Shown here piece after piece: positions 53,305-62,690 of a DNA stretch of 64,000 nt. Position 1 is the first letter of the stretch. Each line of letters begins with the position of its first letter. The notes under the pieces are model-generated. The model saw nothing but the letters and a program-made list of their open reading frames with translations, had not been told where the DNA came from and made no database searches. The position numbers and the translations under genes were made by a program. The stretch comes from Pseudomonadota bacterium (GTDB lineage Bacteria > Pseudomonadota > Gammaproteobacteria > Steroidobacterales > Woeseiaceae), in the NCBI GenBank assembly GCA_022563255.1, contig JADFNS010000008.1, forward strand, positions 1-64,000, read 5' to 3'.

Positions 53305-53604
53305 CTACTTGGACATCGATTTCTTGAACATACGTTCCATGCTTTCGCGATTTGCGTCGCAGCAAGCCTGTGCTTCCGTAGCAGCAGACAGTGCTTGATC
53401 AGCCGTGCTTTGAGCGGCAGAAGCAGCCTGAGCAGCACGATCAGCAGAAGCACGAGCAGCTTCAGCAGCTGAAACAGCAGCAGCGGCATCAGCAGCGGCA
53501 CGATCAGCCGTAGCCTTTACATCGCCCAAACCTGTGGTGGCACAGCCAGCGGCCATTACGACGAAGAGCACGAGTGCGCTTGCTCTGAGTGCGGTCTTTT
53601 TCAT
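53305..53604 (-). CDS. Alanine-zipper outer-membrane lipoprotein (Lpp/OprI-like)
   Basis: 99 residues from ATG 53604 with AAGGGA upstream; a TTG at 53622 is less likely. The lipobox is MAAGC. The mature part is an Ala-rich heptad coiled coil (ADRAAADAAAAVSAAEAARA) that would form a trimer. The C-terminus ends RMFKKSMSK, with a terminal Lys as in Lpp. In Lpp this Lys is bound to peptidoglycan by an L,D-transpeptidase, and such an enzyme is encoded face to face here. A CC pair before the last 20 residues is unusual. Confidence 0.85.
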   Translation of the reverse strand: MKKTALRASALVLFVVMAAGCATTGLGDVKATADRAAADAAAAVSAAEAARASADRAAQAASAAQSTADQALSAATEAQACCDANRESMERMFKKSMSK

Positions 53605-53645
53605 TTTGGGTGGTCCCTTCAATAGTTGGATAAAACAGCAGACGC

Positions 53646-53674
53646 ATTATTTCTCAATCTGCCCGGTACTGCAA
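53646..53674 (-). promoter_or_regulatory. Predicted sigma-70 promoter of the Lpp-like gene
   Basis: Minus-strand TTGCAG (53669-53674), 17-base spacer, AATAAT (53646-53651), about 40 bases before the ATG. Confidence 0.6.
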
Positions 53675-53721
53675 CGTTGTGCCTGTTTTTATTATCTTTT
53701 GTCGGCTTAGGGCGACAGCAC

Positions 53722-53749
53722 TTGCACTGCTCACAGTACTGTATATAAT
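53722..53749 (+). promoter_or_regulatory. Predicted sigma-70 promoter of lexA-imuA-imuB-dnaE2
   Basis: TTGCAC (53722-53727), 16-base spacer, TATAAT (53744-53749). Confidence 0.75.
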
Positions 53750-53755
53750 CCCATA

Positions 53756-53775
53756 TACTGTGAATTCATACAGGA
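53756..53775 (+). promoter_or_regulatory. SOS box (LexA operator)
   Basis: TACTGTGAATTCATACAGGA: CTG, ten bases, CAG, matching the gammaproteobacterial LexA consensus. It covers the expected transcription start of the cassette, so LexA should block its own operon. Confidence 0.85.
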
Positions 53776-53784
53776 ACTGTTGAA

Positions 53785-54402
53785 ATGCGCGAACTAACCC
53801 CCCGACAAAGGGAAATTCTCGAGATGATTCAAGCCTTTATCTCTGAAACCGGCATGCCGCCAACGCGTGCAGAGATTGCCGCCAAACTTGGTTTTAAATC
53901 GGCCAATGCCGCCGAGGAACATCTGCGGGCGTTGCAGCGCAAGGGGGTACTCGAATTACTGCCGGGTGCCGCGCGCGGTATCCAACTCAAGGATTCTTTG
54001 CGGGACCAGATCGGCCTGCCGTTAGTAGGCCGGGTTGCGGCCGGCAGTCCGATTCTTGCGGAGGAACATATCGAGACGCGCTACCTGATCGATTCGCAAC
54101 TGTTTAATCCCAAGCCGCACTATCTGTTGCGTGTCGAGGGCATGAGCATGAAGAACGCCGGTATTCTCGATGGCGATCTCGTTGCAGTGCATCGCACACC
54201 CGAAGTACGCAGCCGGCAAATCATTGTTGCGCGACTGGATGATGAGGTGACGGTCAAGCGGTATCTGCAAAATGGTTCGGTGGTTACCTTGTTGCCGGAG
54301 AACGAAGACTTCGAACCCATCATCGTCGACCTGAAGAAACAGGAGCTCATCATCGAAGGTGTTGTCGTTGGCGTCATCCGTGATGGTCTGCCACTGCACT
54401 GA
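53785..54402 (+). CDS. lexA: SOS repressor LexA
   Basis: 205 residues, ATG at 53785 with AGGAA upstream. The winged-helix N-terminus ([20 protein letters not shown]) has the recognition region [20 protein letters not shown]. The self-cleavage bond is Ala86-Gly87 (RVAAGSP), and the Ser121/Lys158 dyad lies in [10 protein letters not shown] and DEVTVKRY. Upon RecA-ssDNA contact it cleaves itself. It is the first gene of a mutagenesis cassette and may be the cell's only LexA or a second copy. Confidence 0.95.
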   Translation: MRELTPRQREILEMIQAFISETGMPPTRAEIAAKLGFKSANAAEEHLRALQRKGVLELLPGAARGIQLKDSLRDQIGLPLVGRVAAGSPILAEEHIETRYLIDSQLFNPKPHYLLRVEGMSMKNAGILDGDLVAVHRTPEVRSRQIIVARLDDEVTVKRYLQNGSVVTLLPENEDFEPIIVDLKKQELIIEGVVVGVIRDGLPLH

Positions 54403-55028
54403 TGAGTCTGGAGAAGCTACTGGAGAATCCGCGCATCTGGCGAGGCAGCAGTCAGATCGATGCCCGGGCCGGGCTTGCCAGTGGTTATCCAAAACTTGAT
54501 CGTTGTTTGCCCGGAGGTGGCTGGCCACTGGCGGCACTGACTGAAATCCTGATTGAACAATACGGTATCGGCGAGTTGCGTTTGTTAATGCCGGCGCTGG
54601 CGCAACTCAGCGTTGAGAAAACACAAGCTGAGTACACGGAGCCGGGCTGGATCGCCTGGATAGCACCGCCATTTCAGCCCTATGCACCGGCGTTACAGCA
54701 ATACGGTATCGATTTGTCACGCATGCTCATCGTGCGGCCCAAAGATGACAGCGAGTTGTTGTGGTCCGCTGAACAGGCACTGTCGTCGGGCACTTGTGCA
54801 GCCGTATTATTGTGGCCGGACACGCTTGATGATCGGGCCAGCCGGCGTTTGCAGCTGGCGGCCGAGAAAGGTCACAGCTGGGCGATTGCTTTTCGCCCAT
54901 TGACCGCACGTCAGCAACCCTCAGCGGCGGCTTTGCGCATCGAGTTGCAGTCTACCGGGCAGGGTACCCGGGTCCATATCCTCAAGAGTCGTGGTGGACG
55001 CCCGGCTGTTCTGAACAACCTGTTGTAA
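54402..55028 (+). CDS. imuA: ImuA, translesion-synthesis accessory protein (RecA-like)
   Basis: 208 residues, starting one base into the lexA stop. The family N-terminus (WRGSSQIDARAGLASGYPKLDRCLPGGGWPLAALTEIL) aligns with the RecA/SulA-like ImuA proteins. The Walker A is degenerate (LPGGGWPLAALTE), so ATP hydrolysis is doubtful. It works with ImuB and DnaE2 in SOS mutagenesis. Confidence 0.88.
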   Translation: MSLEKLLENPRIWRGSSQIDARAGLASGYPKLDRCLPGGGWPLAALTEILIEQYGIGELRLLMPALAQLSVEKTQAEYTEPGWIAWIAPPFQPYAPALQQYGIDLSRMLIVRPKDDSELLWSAEQALSSGTCAAVLLWPDTLDDRASRRLQLAAEKGHSWAIAFRPLTARQQPSAAALRIELQSTGQGTRVHILKSRGGRPAVLNNLL

Positions 55029-55030
55029 TC

Positions 55031-56620
55031 GTGTCCCGGGCATGGAAATCGCCTGTCGCGATACGGGCTGCCACCCCGACCCTCGCCGCCAAACAGCAGG
55101 TATTGCCATTTGCAGAGCCGGCACCGGTCAGCCAGCCGGCAGTCGTTACGCCGACGCCGGTTCGGCGGCTGTGGTTTTGTATCTACTTGCCGGACCTGCC
55201 ATTGGAGGCCTGTCGCAGGTCTGATGAGGCGCTGGCCATCGTCGAGGAGCAGCACGGCGTACACCGGGTATTGCAGGCTGACAGCACAGCCACGGCAGCA
55301 GGCATCCTGCCGGGCCAATCGTCTAACGCAGCGCTGGCATTGCTACCGACGCTCATTCTTGAAGAACGCAGCCGGATACGGGAACAACAGACGCTGGAGC
55401 GACTGGCAACCTGGCTGGAACGTTTTTCATCGTTTGTGAGTATTGCGGACAAGGGTGTGTTGTTGCTGGAGATAGCCGGCAGCCTGCGCTTGTTCGGGGG
55501 ACTGCCCAGTTTGCGGCAGGAAATATCGCAAGGCCTGCGGGCACAGGGTTTTTCGGCGGCTTTGGCAATCGCCCCGACACCGTTGGCTGCGACCTGGCTG
55601 GCAAGAGCCGGTCGGCGGGTCTGTATTCGTGCGACAGAAAACTTGAACTCCGCACTGCGCAAGCTGCCGCTTACTTGTCTTGACTGGCCGGCCGGTCAGC
55701 GTGCAGCGCTCGCCGGCATGGGTGTTACCAGCGTGGGTGATTGTTTGCGTTTACCACGCGAGGGTTTTACCCGGCGCTTTGGTGCGGAGCGTTTGCTCGA
55801 ACTCGATCGGGCGCTCGGACATTTGCCGGATCCACGTGATTCATGGCGTGCGCCCGAGCGCTTTTGCGCCGATTACGAGCTGACCGAGGAGCAAACTGAC
55901 CGCGAGTTGTTGCTGAACATTTGCCGCGAGCTGTTGCAGTCTCATGAACAATTTTTATTGATGCGTCAGCTTGGCACACAGCGCGTGTGTTTCAGCTTTT
56001 TTCATCTCAAAGGGGTTGCAACAGAGTTGCGACTGGGTGCGGCTTTGGCTGACCGCTCTGCCGCACGCTGGTTTGATCTTCTGCGTATTCGCTTTGAGCA
56101 AATGCGCTTGCCTGAGCCGGTCATTGCGGTGCGTTTGCGCAGTGGTTTATCACAGGCATTACAGGCCGAAACCGAACGGCTTTGTTTCCACAACAAACCG
56201 GAAAAACAGAGACGGCGTTACTCGATTGCGCAACTGGCGGAACGTCTTGTTGCACGCATTGGTCGTCAGTCAGTGAACGCAGTGACGATGGTCGCCGAAC
56301 ATCGCCCGGAATATGCCTGGCGTGCACAGGATCTTTTGTCGGATGGGCCGAGCAGCACGCTGTCGAGTCATTGCATCAAGCGGCCGTTATGGATGTTAGC
56401 GGAGCCTGCCTTGTTATCGGCCGACAACGGCTATCCGCTGCACAGGGGATGCCGGTTAACGCTATTGAATGGGCCCGAACGACTTGAAACTGGCTGGTGG
56501 GACGAACACGGCATCTCGCGTGACTACTACACGGCGGTTAACGGAGCGGGCATACGTTTGTGGGTGTTTCGTAACCGGCAGCGAACGCCGGATTGGTATC
56601 TGCATGGCATCTTCGGGTGA
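55031..56620 (+). CDS. imuB: ImuB, Y-family polymerase-like protein without catalytic residues
   Basis: 529 residues from a GTG two bases after imuA. A Y-family fold is recognisable from LWFCIYLPDLPLEACRR to the HhH region (LPLTCLDWPAGQRAALAGMGV). The acidic catalytic residues are missing: LLLEIAGSLRLF stands where active polymerases have Asp-Glu. ImuB is known as the scaffold that brings DnaE2 to the sliding clamp. Its stop overlaps the dnaE2 GTG. Confidence 0.92.
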   Translation: MSRAWKSPVAIRAATPTLAAKQQVLPFAEPAPVSQPAVVTPTPVRRLWFCIYLPDLPLEACRRSDEALAIVEEQHGVHRVLQADSTATAAGILPGQSSNAALALLPTLILEERSRIREQQTLERLATWLERFSSFVSIADKGVLLLEIAGSLRLFGGLPSLRQEISQGLRAQGFSAALAIAPTPLAATWLARAGRRVCIRATENLNSALRKLPLTCLDWPAGQRAALAGMGVTSVGDCLRLPREGFTRRFGAERLLELDRALGHLPDPRDSWRAPERFCADYELTEEQTDRELLLNICRELLQSHEQFLLMRQLGTQRVCFSFFHLKGVATELRLGAALADRSAARWFDLLRIRFEQMRLPEPVIAVRLRSGLSQALQAETERLCFHNKPEKQRRRYSIAQLAERLVARIGRQSVNAVTMVAEHRPEYAWRAQDLLSDGPSSTLSSHCIKRPLWMLAEPALLSADNGYPLHRGCRLTLLNGPERLETGWWDEHGISRDYYTAVNGAGIRLWVFRNRQRTPDWYLHGIFG

Positions 56621-59600
56621 GCGTCCGCTACGCGGAACTGCACGCGCTGAGCAACTTTACGTTTCTGCGTGGCGCCTCCCATCCTGAAGAACTGGTTGAG
56701 ACGGCAGCGGCACTGGGTTACGAAGCACTCGCAATCACTGACGAATGTACGATGTCGGGCATCGTGCGGGCGCACGTCGCTGCGCAGGAATTCGGACTCA
56801 AGAAGCTGATCCTGGGCTCTGAGCTGCGCCTGCAAAGTGGTCGCAAGCTCGTCGTGCTGGCGCAGAACCGCAACGGTTATGCCGCGCTTTGCCAGCTTAT
56901 TTCCAATGCACGTCGCGCGGCACAGAAGGGCAGCTATGCGCTGACACGGGCAGATTTTGAAGATGGTTTGCCCGATTGCCTCGCGTTGTGGGTTCCGGAT
57001 GCAGACTTGGCGCTCGACGTAGAAGACCACTGGATACGCGAAACTTTTCGTGATCGTCTCTGGATCGCCGTCGAGTTGCTGGCCGATGGGCGGCAGCACG
57101 AACACCTCGACCGGCTGCGCGAAGAAGGGCGTCGCCTGAAACTGCCGCTGGTGGCAAGCGGTGACGTGCATATGCATATTCGTGCGCGTCGCATACTGCA
57201 GGACGCCGTGACTGCGATTCGTATTGGCGTGACCGTTGATAAGGCCGGGTTTGCGTTATACGCCAATGGTGAGCGCCATCTGCGGTCACTGCAGGTGCTG
57301 CAACGGATTTACCCGGCGGAATTGCTGGCAGAGTCCGTGCGTATTGCCGAAGCCATCAGTTTCTCGCTGGACGAATTGCGTTACGAGTATCCGCATGAAC
57401 TGGTGCCGGATGGAGAGACAGCCGGTACGTATTTGCGCAAGCTGACCGAGGAAGGAATGCAGCGGCGCTGGCCTGATGGCGCTCCGAACAAGGTAAGCAC
57501 GCTGGTCGAGCGCGAATTGCAATTGATCGCCGACCTGCAATACGAATCGTATTTTTTGACGGTGCAGGACATCGTTGCCTTCGCGCGTTCAAAAAATATT
57601 CTTTGTCAGGGACGAGGGTCGGCGGCGAACTCGGCCGTATGCTTTTGTCTGGGGATCACGGAAGTCGACCCCGGACGCATGGAAGTGCTGATGGAGCGTT
57701 TTATATCGAAAGAACGCAACGAACCGCCGGATATCGACGTTGATTTCGAACACGAGCGTCGCGAAGAAGTGATCCAGTACATCTATGCCAAGTACGGTCG
57801 GGAACGTGCGGCGCTGACCGCAACAGTGATTACCTATCGCCCGCGCAGCGCGTTGCGCGATGTCGGCAAGGTGCTGGGCTTAAACGCCTTGCAGATCAGC
57901 CGCCTGTCGCGTTCGATGCAGTGGTGGGATGGAGAGAAGGTGGATGACAGCCGCATTCTTGAGGCCGGGCTGGATCCCGGTAGCCCGGTCATCAGGCGCC
58001 TGCTGTACCTGGTGCGCGAAATCATGGGTTTTCCCCGGCATCTTTCGCAACATGTCGGCGGCTTCGTTATTTCCGATGCGCCGCTGTACCAACTCGTGCC
58101 GGTCGAGAATGCGGCCATGCCGGAGCGCACGATCATCCAATGGGAGAAGAATGACCTCGATGATCTTGGAATACTGAAAGTCGACGTGCTGGGTCTGGGG
58201 ATATTGACGGCGATTCGGCGGTGTTTTGATTTGATTCGCGATTTCGATGGGCGTGAATACACGCTGGCGACGGTGCCGGCAGAAGACCCACGTGTATACG
58301 ACATGATTTGCGAAGGGGACACGATGGGCGTGTTTCAGATTGAGTCACGTGCACAGATGGCCATGTTGCCGAGGCTTAAACCACGTTGTTACTACGATCT
58401 TGTTGTTGAAGTTGCGATTATTCGGCCCGGTCCGATTCAGGGCGACATGGTGCATCCTTATTTGCGCCGCAGAAACGGCGAGGAAGCGGTCGATTACCCC
58501 AGCGAGGAGGTGCGCAGTGTGTTGCAGCGTACGCTGGGCGTACCGATATTTCAGGAGCAGGTCATGCAACTCGCGGTTGTTGCGGCTGGCTTTACACCCG
58601 GCGAGGCCGATCGCTTGCGGCGGGCAATGGCGGCCTGGAAACGTCGGGGTGGTTTGGGCCCGTTTGAAGAACAGTTGATTTCCGGCATGCTCGAACGTGG
58701 CTATGACGAGGGTTTTGCACGCCAGATATTTCATCAAATCAAAGGCTTCGGCGAATACGGTTTTCCCGAGTCGCACTCGGCAAGCTTTGCCTTGCTCGTC
58801 TATGTAACGTGCTGGTTGAAGTGCCACACACCTGCAGCCTATACCTGTGCGTTGTTGAACAGCCAGCCGATGGGTTTTTACTCGGCTTCACAGCTCGTAC
58901 AGGACGTGCGACGCCACGGTGTCGAGGTATGTGCCCTGGACATCAATTGCAGTGACTGGGACTGCTCTCTCGAAGTTGCAGCGGGCGGGGCGGCAGTTCT
59001 GAGGCTTGGTTTGCGTATGGTCAAGGGGCTTTCAGAGGACGCCGGGCAAAGGATCGTCGCTGCACGCAATAACGGCCTGTATGGAAAAGTGCAGAGTTTG
59101 CTCGAGCGAGCGAGTCTCAACCGGCGCGAGCTGGGTGTGCTGGCCTCTGCGGGCGCACTGCGTGCGTTATCGGGCGACCGGCATCGGGCACGCTGGGCGG
59201 TCGCCGGAGTGGAGCAGCCGCTGCCGTTGTTTAAGTCCATGGACCGTTATGAGCCGGCGCCGCTGTTAAAGAAGCCAACCGAGGGACAGGACATAGTGGC
59301 GGACTACCAGAGCACTGGTCTGACGCTGGAGCGACATCCACTGTGCCTGTTGCGCCGTAATCTGCAGCGCTACGATTATGTGACTGCGCGACAGTTATCG
59401 GAACTGCGCAATACCCAGCAGATTAATGTGGCAGGGTTGGTGATCACCAAACAGCGGCCGGGAACAGCCAGTGGGGTTACGTTCGTGACGCTTGAGGACG
59501 AAACGGGGCAGATTAATCTCATCGTCTGGAAAAAGGTGGCAGAACAGTATCGCGCGGCGCTGTTGAATGCGCGTTTACTCGGCATTGTCGGGGAGTTACA

Positions 59601-59697
59601 GATTGAGGGGAAAGTTATTCACGTTATTGCGCAGCAGTTGTTTGATCACACACAGATGCTCGGTGAACTCAGCGTGCGTTCCCGTGATTTCCGCTAA
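56617..59697 (+). CDS. dnaE2: Error-prone DNA polymerase DnaE2 (ImuC)
   Basis: 1026 residues from GTG 56617, overlapping imuB (GTGA). Order: PHP domain (AELHALSNFTFLRGASHPEEL), polymerase core with the acidic site PPDIDVDFEHERREEV, QGRGSAANSAVCF, the fingers region, HhH and a C-terminal OB fold (INVAGLVITKQRPGTASG). It performs mutagenic lesion bypass with ImuB. It is shorter than replicative DnaE, as usual for DnaE2. Confidence 0.95.
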   Translation: MSVRYAELHALSNFTFLRGASHPEELVETAAALGYEALAITDECTMSGIVRAHVAAQEFGLKKLILGSELRLQSGRKLVVLAQNRNGYAALCQLISNARRAAQKGSYALTRADFEDGLPDCLALWVPDADLALDVEDHWIRETFRDRLWIAVELLADGRQHEHLDRLREEGRRLKLPLVASGDVHMHIRARRILQDAVTAIRIGVTVDKAGFALYANGERHLRSLQVLQRIYPAELLAESVRIAEAISFSLDELRYEYPHELVPDGETAGTYLRKLTEEGMQRRWPDGAPNKVSTLVERELQLIADLQYESYFLTVQDIVAFARSKNILCQGRGSAANSAVCFCLGITEVDPGRMEVLMERFISKERNEPPDIDVDFEHERREEVIQYIYAKYGRERAALTATVITYRPRSALRDVGKVLGLNALQISRLSRSMQWWDGEKVDDSRILEAGLDPGSPVIRRLLYLVREIMGFPRHLSQHVGGFVISDAPLYQLVPVENAAMPERTIIQWEKNDLDDLGILKVDVLGLGILTAIRRCFDLIRDFDGREYTLATVPAEDPRVYDMICEGDTMGVFQIESRAQMAMLPRLKPRCYYDLVVEVAIIRPGPIQGDMVHPYLRRRNGEEAVDYPSEEVRSVLQRTLGVPIFQEQVMQLAVVAAGFTPGEADRLRRAMAAWKRRGGLGPFEEQLISGMLERGYDEGFARQIFHQIKGFGEYGFPESHSASFALLVYVTCWLKCHTPAAYTCALLNSQPMGFYSASQLVQDVRRHGVEVCALDINCSDWDCSLEVAAGGAAVLRLGLRMVKGLSEDAGQRIVAARNNGLYGKVQSLLERASLNRRELGVLASAGALRALSGDRHRARWAVAGVEQPLPLFKSMDRYEPAPLLKKPTEGQDIVADYQSTGLTLERHPLCLLRRNLQRYDYVTARQLSELRNTQQINVAGLVITKQRPGTASGVTFVTLEDETGQINLIVWKKVAEQYRAALLNARLLGIVGELQIEGKVIHVIAQQLFDHTQMLGELSVRSRDFR

Positions 59698-59904
59698 CTA
59701 CAATTCGTCGTCGAGATTGAAGTTGTAGGTGCCGTCGAGGTCATCGTCTTGTTGCGCGCGAATTCGATCCAGCTTTTTGCGAATTTTTCGTTCGTGTTCG
59801 GAATCGTCGCTCTCAACCGATTCAACTTCGGCAACCAGTTCGCTGACGTCAATTTCTACCGACATGCCGCCGACGTTATCGGAATCATCATTATCACCAG
59901 TCAT
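59698..59904 (-). CDS. Small acidic protein of unknown function
   Basis: 68 residues, ATG at 59904. It is very acidic at both ends, with a short basic helix between (HERKIRKKLDRIRAQQ). No signal peptide, membrane segment or known motif. Its stop directly abuts the end of dnaE2. It lies 26 bases after gspF and may be the last gene of that operon. I do not recognise the family. Confidence 0.55.
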   Translation of the reverse strand: MTGDNDDSDNVGGMSVEIDVSELVAEVESVESDDSEHERKIRKKLDRIRAQQDDDLDGTYNFNLDDEL

Positions 59905-59930
59905 TGCGCACCTCGCCCCGGGAGATAAAG

Positions 59931-61145
59931 TTAACGAATCAGATTGTTGATCTCGAAAATCGGCAACAGCATTGCCAGAACAATGGTCAGAACAATGCCG
60001 CCCATCAACACGATCACCAACGGTTGCAATATACCAAGTAACGTGGCGATAAGCCCATTGACTTCACGTTCCTGACCGGTCGCCGCCCGCGACAGCATTT
60101 CTTCCAGTTTGCCGCCAGCTTCACCGCTGGATATCAGGTGGATCATCATCGGCGGAAACAACTTGCTCGCCGCCAATGACTTACTGATAGGCGCGCCCTC
60201 CTTGACCCGGACGGTCGCTTCCACGACGGCGTCACGCATCGGCAGATTTTCAATAACCTCCGCGGAAATCTTAAGCGCCTCAAGGATGGGCACGCCGCTG
60301 CCAGCGAGAATACTCAGGGTTCGCGTAAATCGTGCCGTGTTGATGCCTCGCGTCAGCTTGCTGGATATTGGCATCGTCAACAAGAAGCGATGGTAGCTGC
60401 GACGCGGTCCTTCGTGCTGCAATAGGCGCCATATGCCGTACGCAATCGCCGCGATGCCAATGAGCAGGGACAACCAGTGGTTTTGCAGAAAATCGCTGGT
60501 CGCGATCAGGCCGCGCGTCAGGCCCGGCAGTTCAGCGGCCCTGCTTTCGAAAACTCCGACAATCTTCGGTACGACCGTCGCGAGCATGAACGCGATGATG
60601 CCAATGGCCATAACGATGAGCGCAATTGGATAGACCATCGCGTTGGTGATATTTTGTCGTAGCACCTGCCGTGATTCGGTGTAGTCGGCGAGTCGCTCAA
60701 GAACGATATCAAGATGACCGGATTGTTCCCCGGCGCCAACAGTCGCTCTGTACAGTTCGGGAAAAGCCTGCGGGAACTCACTGAGTCCGTCCGCGAGCGT
60801 GTAACCTTCCATGACCTTTGATCGCACGCCGAGCAGGATGCTTTTAGTGCGCGGTTTTTCGTTCTGTTGCGAAACCGCAAGCAGCGATTCCTCCAACGGC
60901 ATGCCCGATTGTGACAATGACGCCAGCTGCCTTGTGATCAGCGCCAGTTCTGCCGAGGAGATGCCCTTGCGCAGCGAAAAACTCCGCTGTCGGCGGGCTT
61001 CTTTTTGTGCGACTTCCGTAACGCTGAGCGGTATCAGGTCGCGATCGCGCAGCAATTGCCGGATGTGCTTCGGCGTATCGCCTTCAAGCAAGCCCTTGGC
61101 CTGCTTGCCGGCCTGGTCCATTGCGACGTATTCAAATGCTCCCAT
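59931..61145 (-). CDS. gspF: Type II secretion inner-membrane platform protein GspF
   Basis: 404 residues. Two homologous cytoplasmic domains with three membrane helices; the N-terminal domain starts MGAFEYVAMDQAGKQAKGLLEG. ITRQLASLSQSGMPLEESL and FTRTLSILAGSGVPILEALKI are the paired signatures. It forms the inner-membrane platform that couples to the ATPase GspE. The gspE-F gap is 18 bases. Confidence 0.93.
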   Translation of the reverse strand: MGAFEYVAMDQAGKQAKGLLEGDTPKHIRQLLRDRDLIPLSVTEVAQKEARRQRSFSLRKGISSAELALITRQLASLSQSGMPLEESLLAVSQQNEKPRTKSILLGVRSKVMEGYTLADGLSEFPQAFPELYRATVGAGEQSGHLDIVLERLADYTESRQVLRQNITNAMVYPIALIVMAIGIIAFMLATVVPKIVGVFESRAAELPGLTRGLIATSDFLQNHWLSLLIGIAAIAYGIWRLLQHEGPRRSYHRFLLTMPISSKLTRGINTARFTRTLSILAGSGVPILEALKISAEVIENLPMRDAVVEATVRVKEGAPISKSLAASKLFPPMMIHLISSGEAGGKLEEMLSRAATGQEREVNGLIATLLGILQPLVIVLMGGIVLTIVLAMLLPIFEINNLIR

Positions 61146-61163
61146 CAGTGTTTGATCACGGCA

Positions 61164-62690
61164 TTAGTCTTCGCGAGTTACGCGCAGGACTTCGTCGAGC
61201 GTCGTGCGGCCGAGCAGTACCTGCCGTCGTCCGTCGGCACGAATACCTGGACTAATAGTGCGCGCGTAACGTTCGAATTCTTGTTCGCTGATGTTTTCAT
61301 GAATCATTTCCCGCATGCGGTCGTCGAGAGTAATCAATTCATAAATGCCGGTACGCCCGGCGAACCCGCGATTGCCGCCGCTTCCAGGTTTGTACAGCGT
61401 GGGAGGCTGCGCGGGATCCACGCCAAGTATTCCACACTCATACTCCGTTGCCGTGTAGGGAATTTTAGTTTCCGCGTCGAGTACGCGCACCAGGCGTTGC
61501 GCCAGTACGCCTATCAGGCTGGATGACAACAAATAGGGTGCGACGCCCATGTCGCGCAGTCGGGTAACGGCGCCGCTGGCCGTATTGGTGTGCAAGGTCG
61601 ACAGCACCAGGTGGCCTGTCAGGCTTGCCTGGACTGCAATTTCCGCCGTCTCAATGTCGCGAATTTCACCGACCATGACGACATCCGGGTCCTGACGCAA
61701 TATGGCCCGCAGACCCCGTGCGAACGTCATTTTGACTTTGGTATTCACCTGCGTCTGGCCGATTCCGTCGATCAGGTATTCGATGGGGTCTTCGACCGTC
61801 ATGATGTTGCGGGTATTGTCATTGATGCGAGCGAGCGCCGCATACAATGTTGTCGTCTTGCCGGAACCGGTTGGGCCGGTGACGAGAATAATGCCGTGCG
61901 GTTTGTGAATGAGTGCGTCGGTGGACTTCATGGCAATCTCATCCATGCCGAGCGACTTGAGGTCGAGTCGTCCTGCCTGCTTGTCGAGCAAGCGCAGCAC
62001 CACTCTTTCGCCGTGGCCCGACGGAATTGTCGACACACGAACGTCGACAGCGCGTCCGGCAATCTTCAGTGAAATACGGCCGTCCTGGGGCAAGCGTTTC
62101 TCTGCGATATCCAGCCGGGACATTACCTTGATACGGGATACCACGAGCGGGGCCAGGGCGCGACGTGTATGCAGGATCTCTCGCAGCACGCCATCGACGC
62201 GAAAACGAACATTGAGACGGTTTTCAAAAGTCTCGATATGAACGTCCGAGGCATTTTCCTTGATCGCCGCAGTGAGTACAGCATTGATGAAACGAATGAT
62301 CGGCGCGTCGTCGTCGCTTTCCAACAGGTCGGACGGTTCCAGATGTTGCGCAACCTGATTGAGGTCAAAATCGTCATCGAGTCCATCAACCATCTGCGCC
62401 GCGTCGGTGTCACTTTGCTCGTAAGTTTCCTGTAAAAGACCGTCAAAAATATCTTCCGACACGCGCGATAATTTCAATGGCACGCCCGCGAAGCGTCGCG
62501 CCTCTGCGAGGCTCAGCGGCGATGCGCCGCTGCGGTAAACCGCCTCTCCGCGTTTGTTGTCCAACTCGTGAATCAGAACGCCGTGGCGTTTGGCAAACGA
62601 AAAGGGCAGCGTTCGACGCGCCGTTCCGGCTGTCTCGTCGCCGGCATCTACCGCGGGTTTGTTATTCGCCGCCATCGTCCGAGCCATCAT
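61164..62690 (-). CDS. gspE: Type II secretion ATPase GspE
   Basis: About 508 residues; ATGs at 62690, 62687 and 62675 are all possible, the first ones overlapping gspD. N-terminal domain, then the ATPase core with Walker A GPTGSGKTTTLY, Asp box VEDPIEYLIDGIGQTQV, Walker B ILRQDPDVVMVGEIRD and His box STLHTNTA. The usual zinc-binding tetracysteine loop after the core is absent: only one Cys is left (YECGILG) and GSGGNRGF replaces the second CxxC. It powers pseudopilus assembly. Confidence 0.93.
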   Translation of the reverse strand: MMARTMAANNKPAVDAGDETAGTARRTLPFSFAKRHGVLIHELDNKRGEAVYRSGASPLSLAEARRFAGVPLKLSRVSEDIFDGLLQETYEQSDTDAAQMVDGLDDDFDLNQVAQHLEPSDLLESDDDAPIIRFINAVLTAAIKENASDVHIETFENRLNVRFRVDGVLREILHTRRALAPLVVSRIKVMSRLDIAEKRLPQDGRISLKIAGRAVDVRVSTIPSGHGERVVLRLLDKQAGRLDLKSLGMDEIAMKSTDALIHKPHGIILVTGPTGSGKTTTLYAALARINDNTRNIMTVEDPIEYLIDGIGQTQVNTKVKMTFARGLRAILRQDPDVVMVGEIRDIETAEIAVQASLTGHLVLSTLHTNTASGAVTRLRDMGVAPYLLSSSLIGVLAQRLVRVLDAETKIPYTATEYECGILGVDPAQPPTLYKPGSGGNRGFAGRTGIYELITLDDRMREMIHENISEQEFERYARTISPGIRADGRRQVLLGRTTLDEVLRVTRED

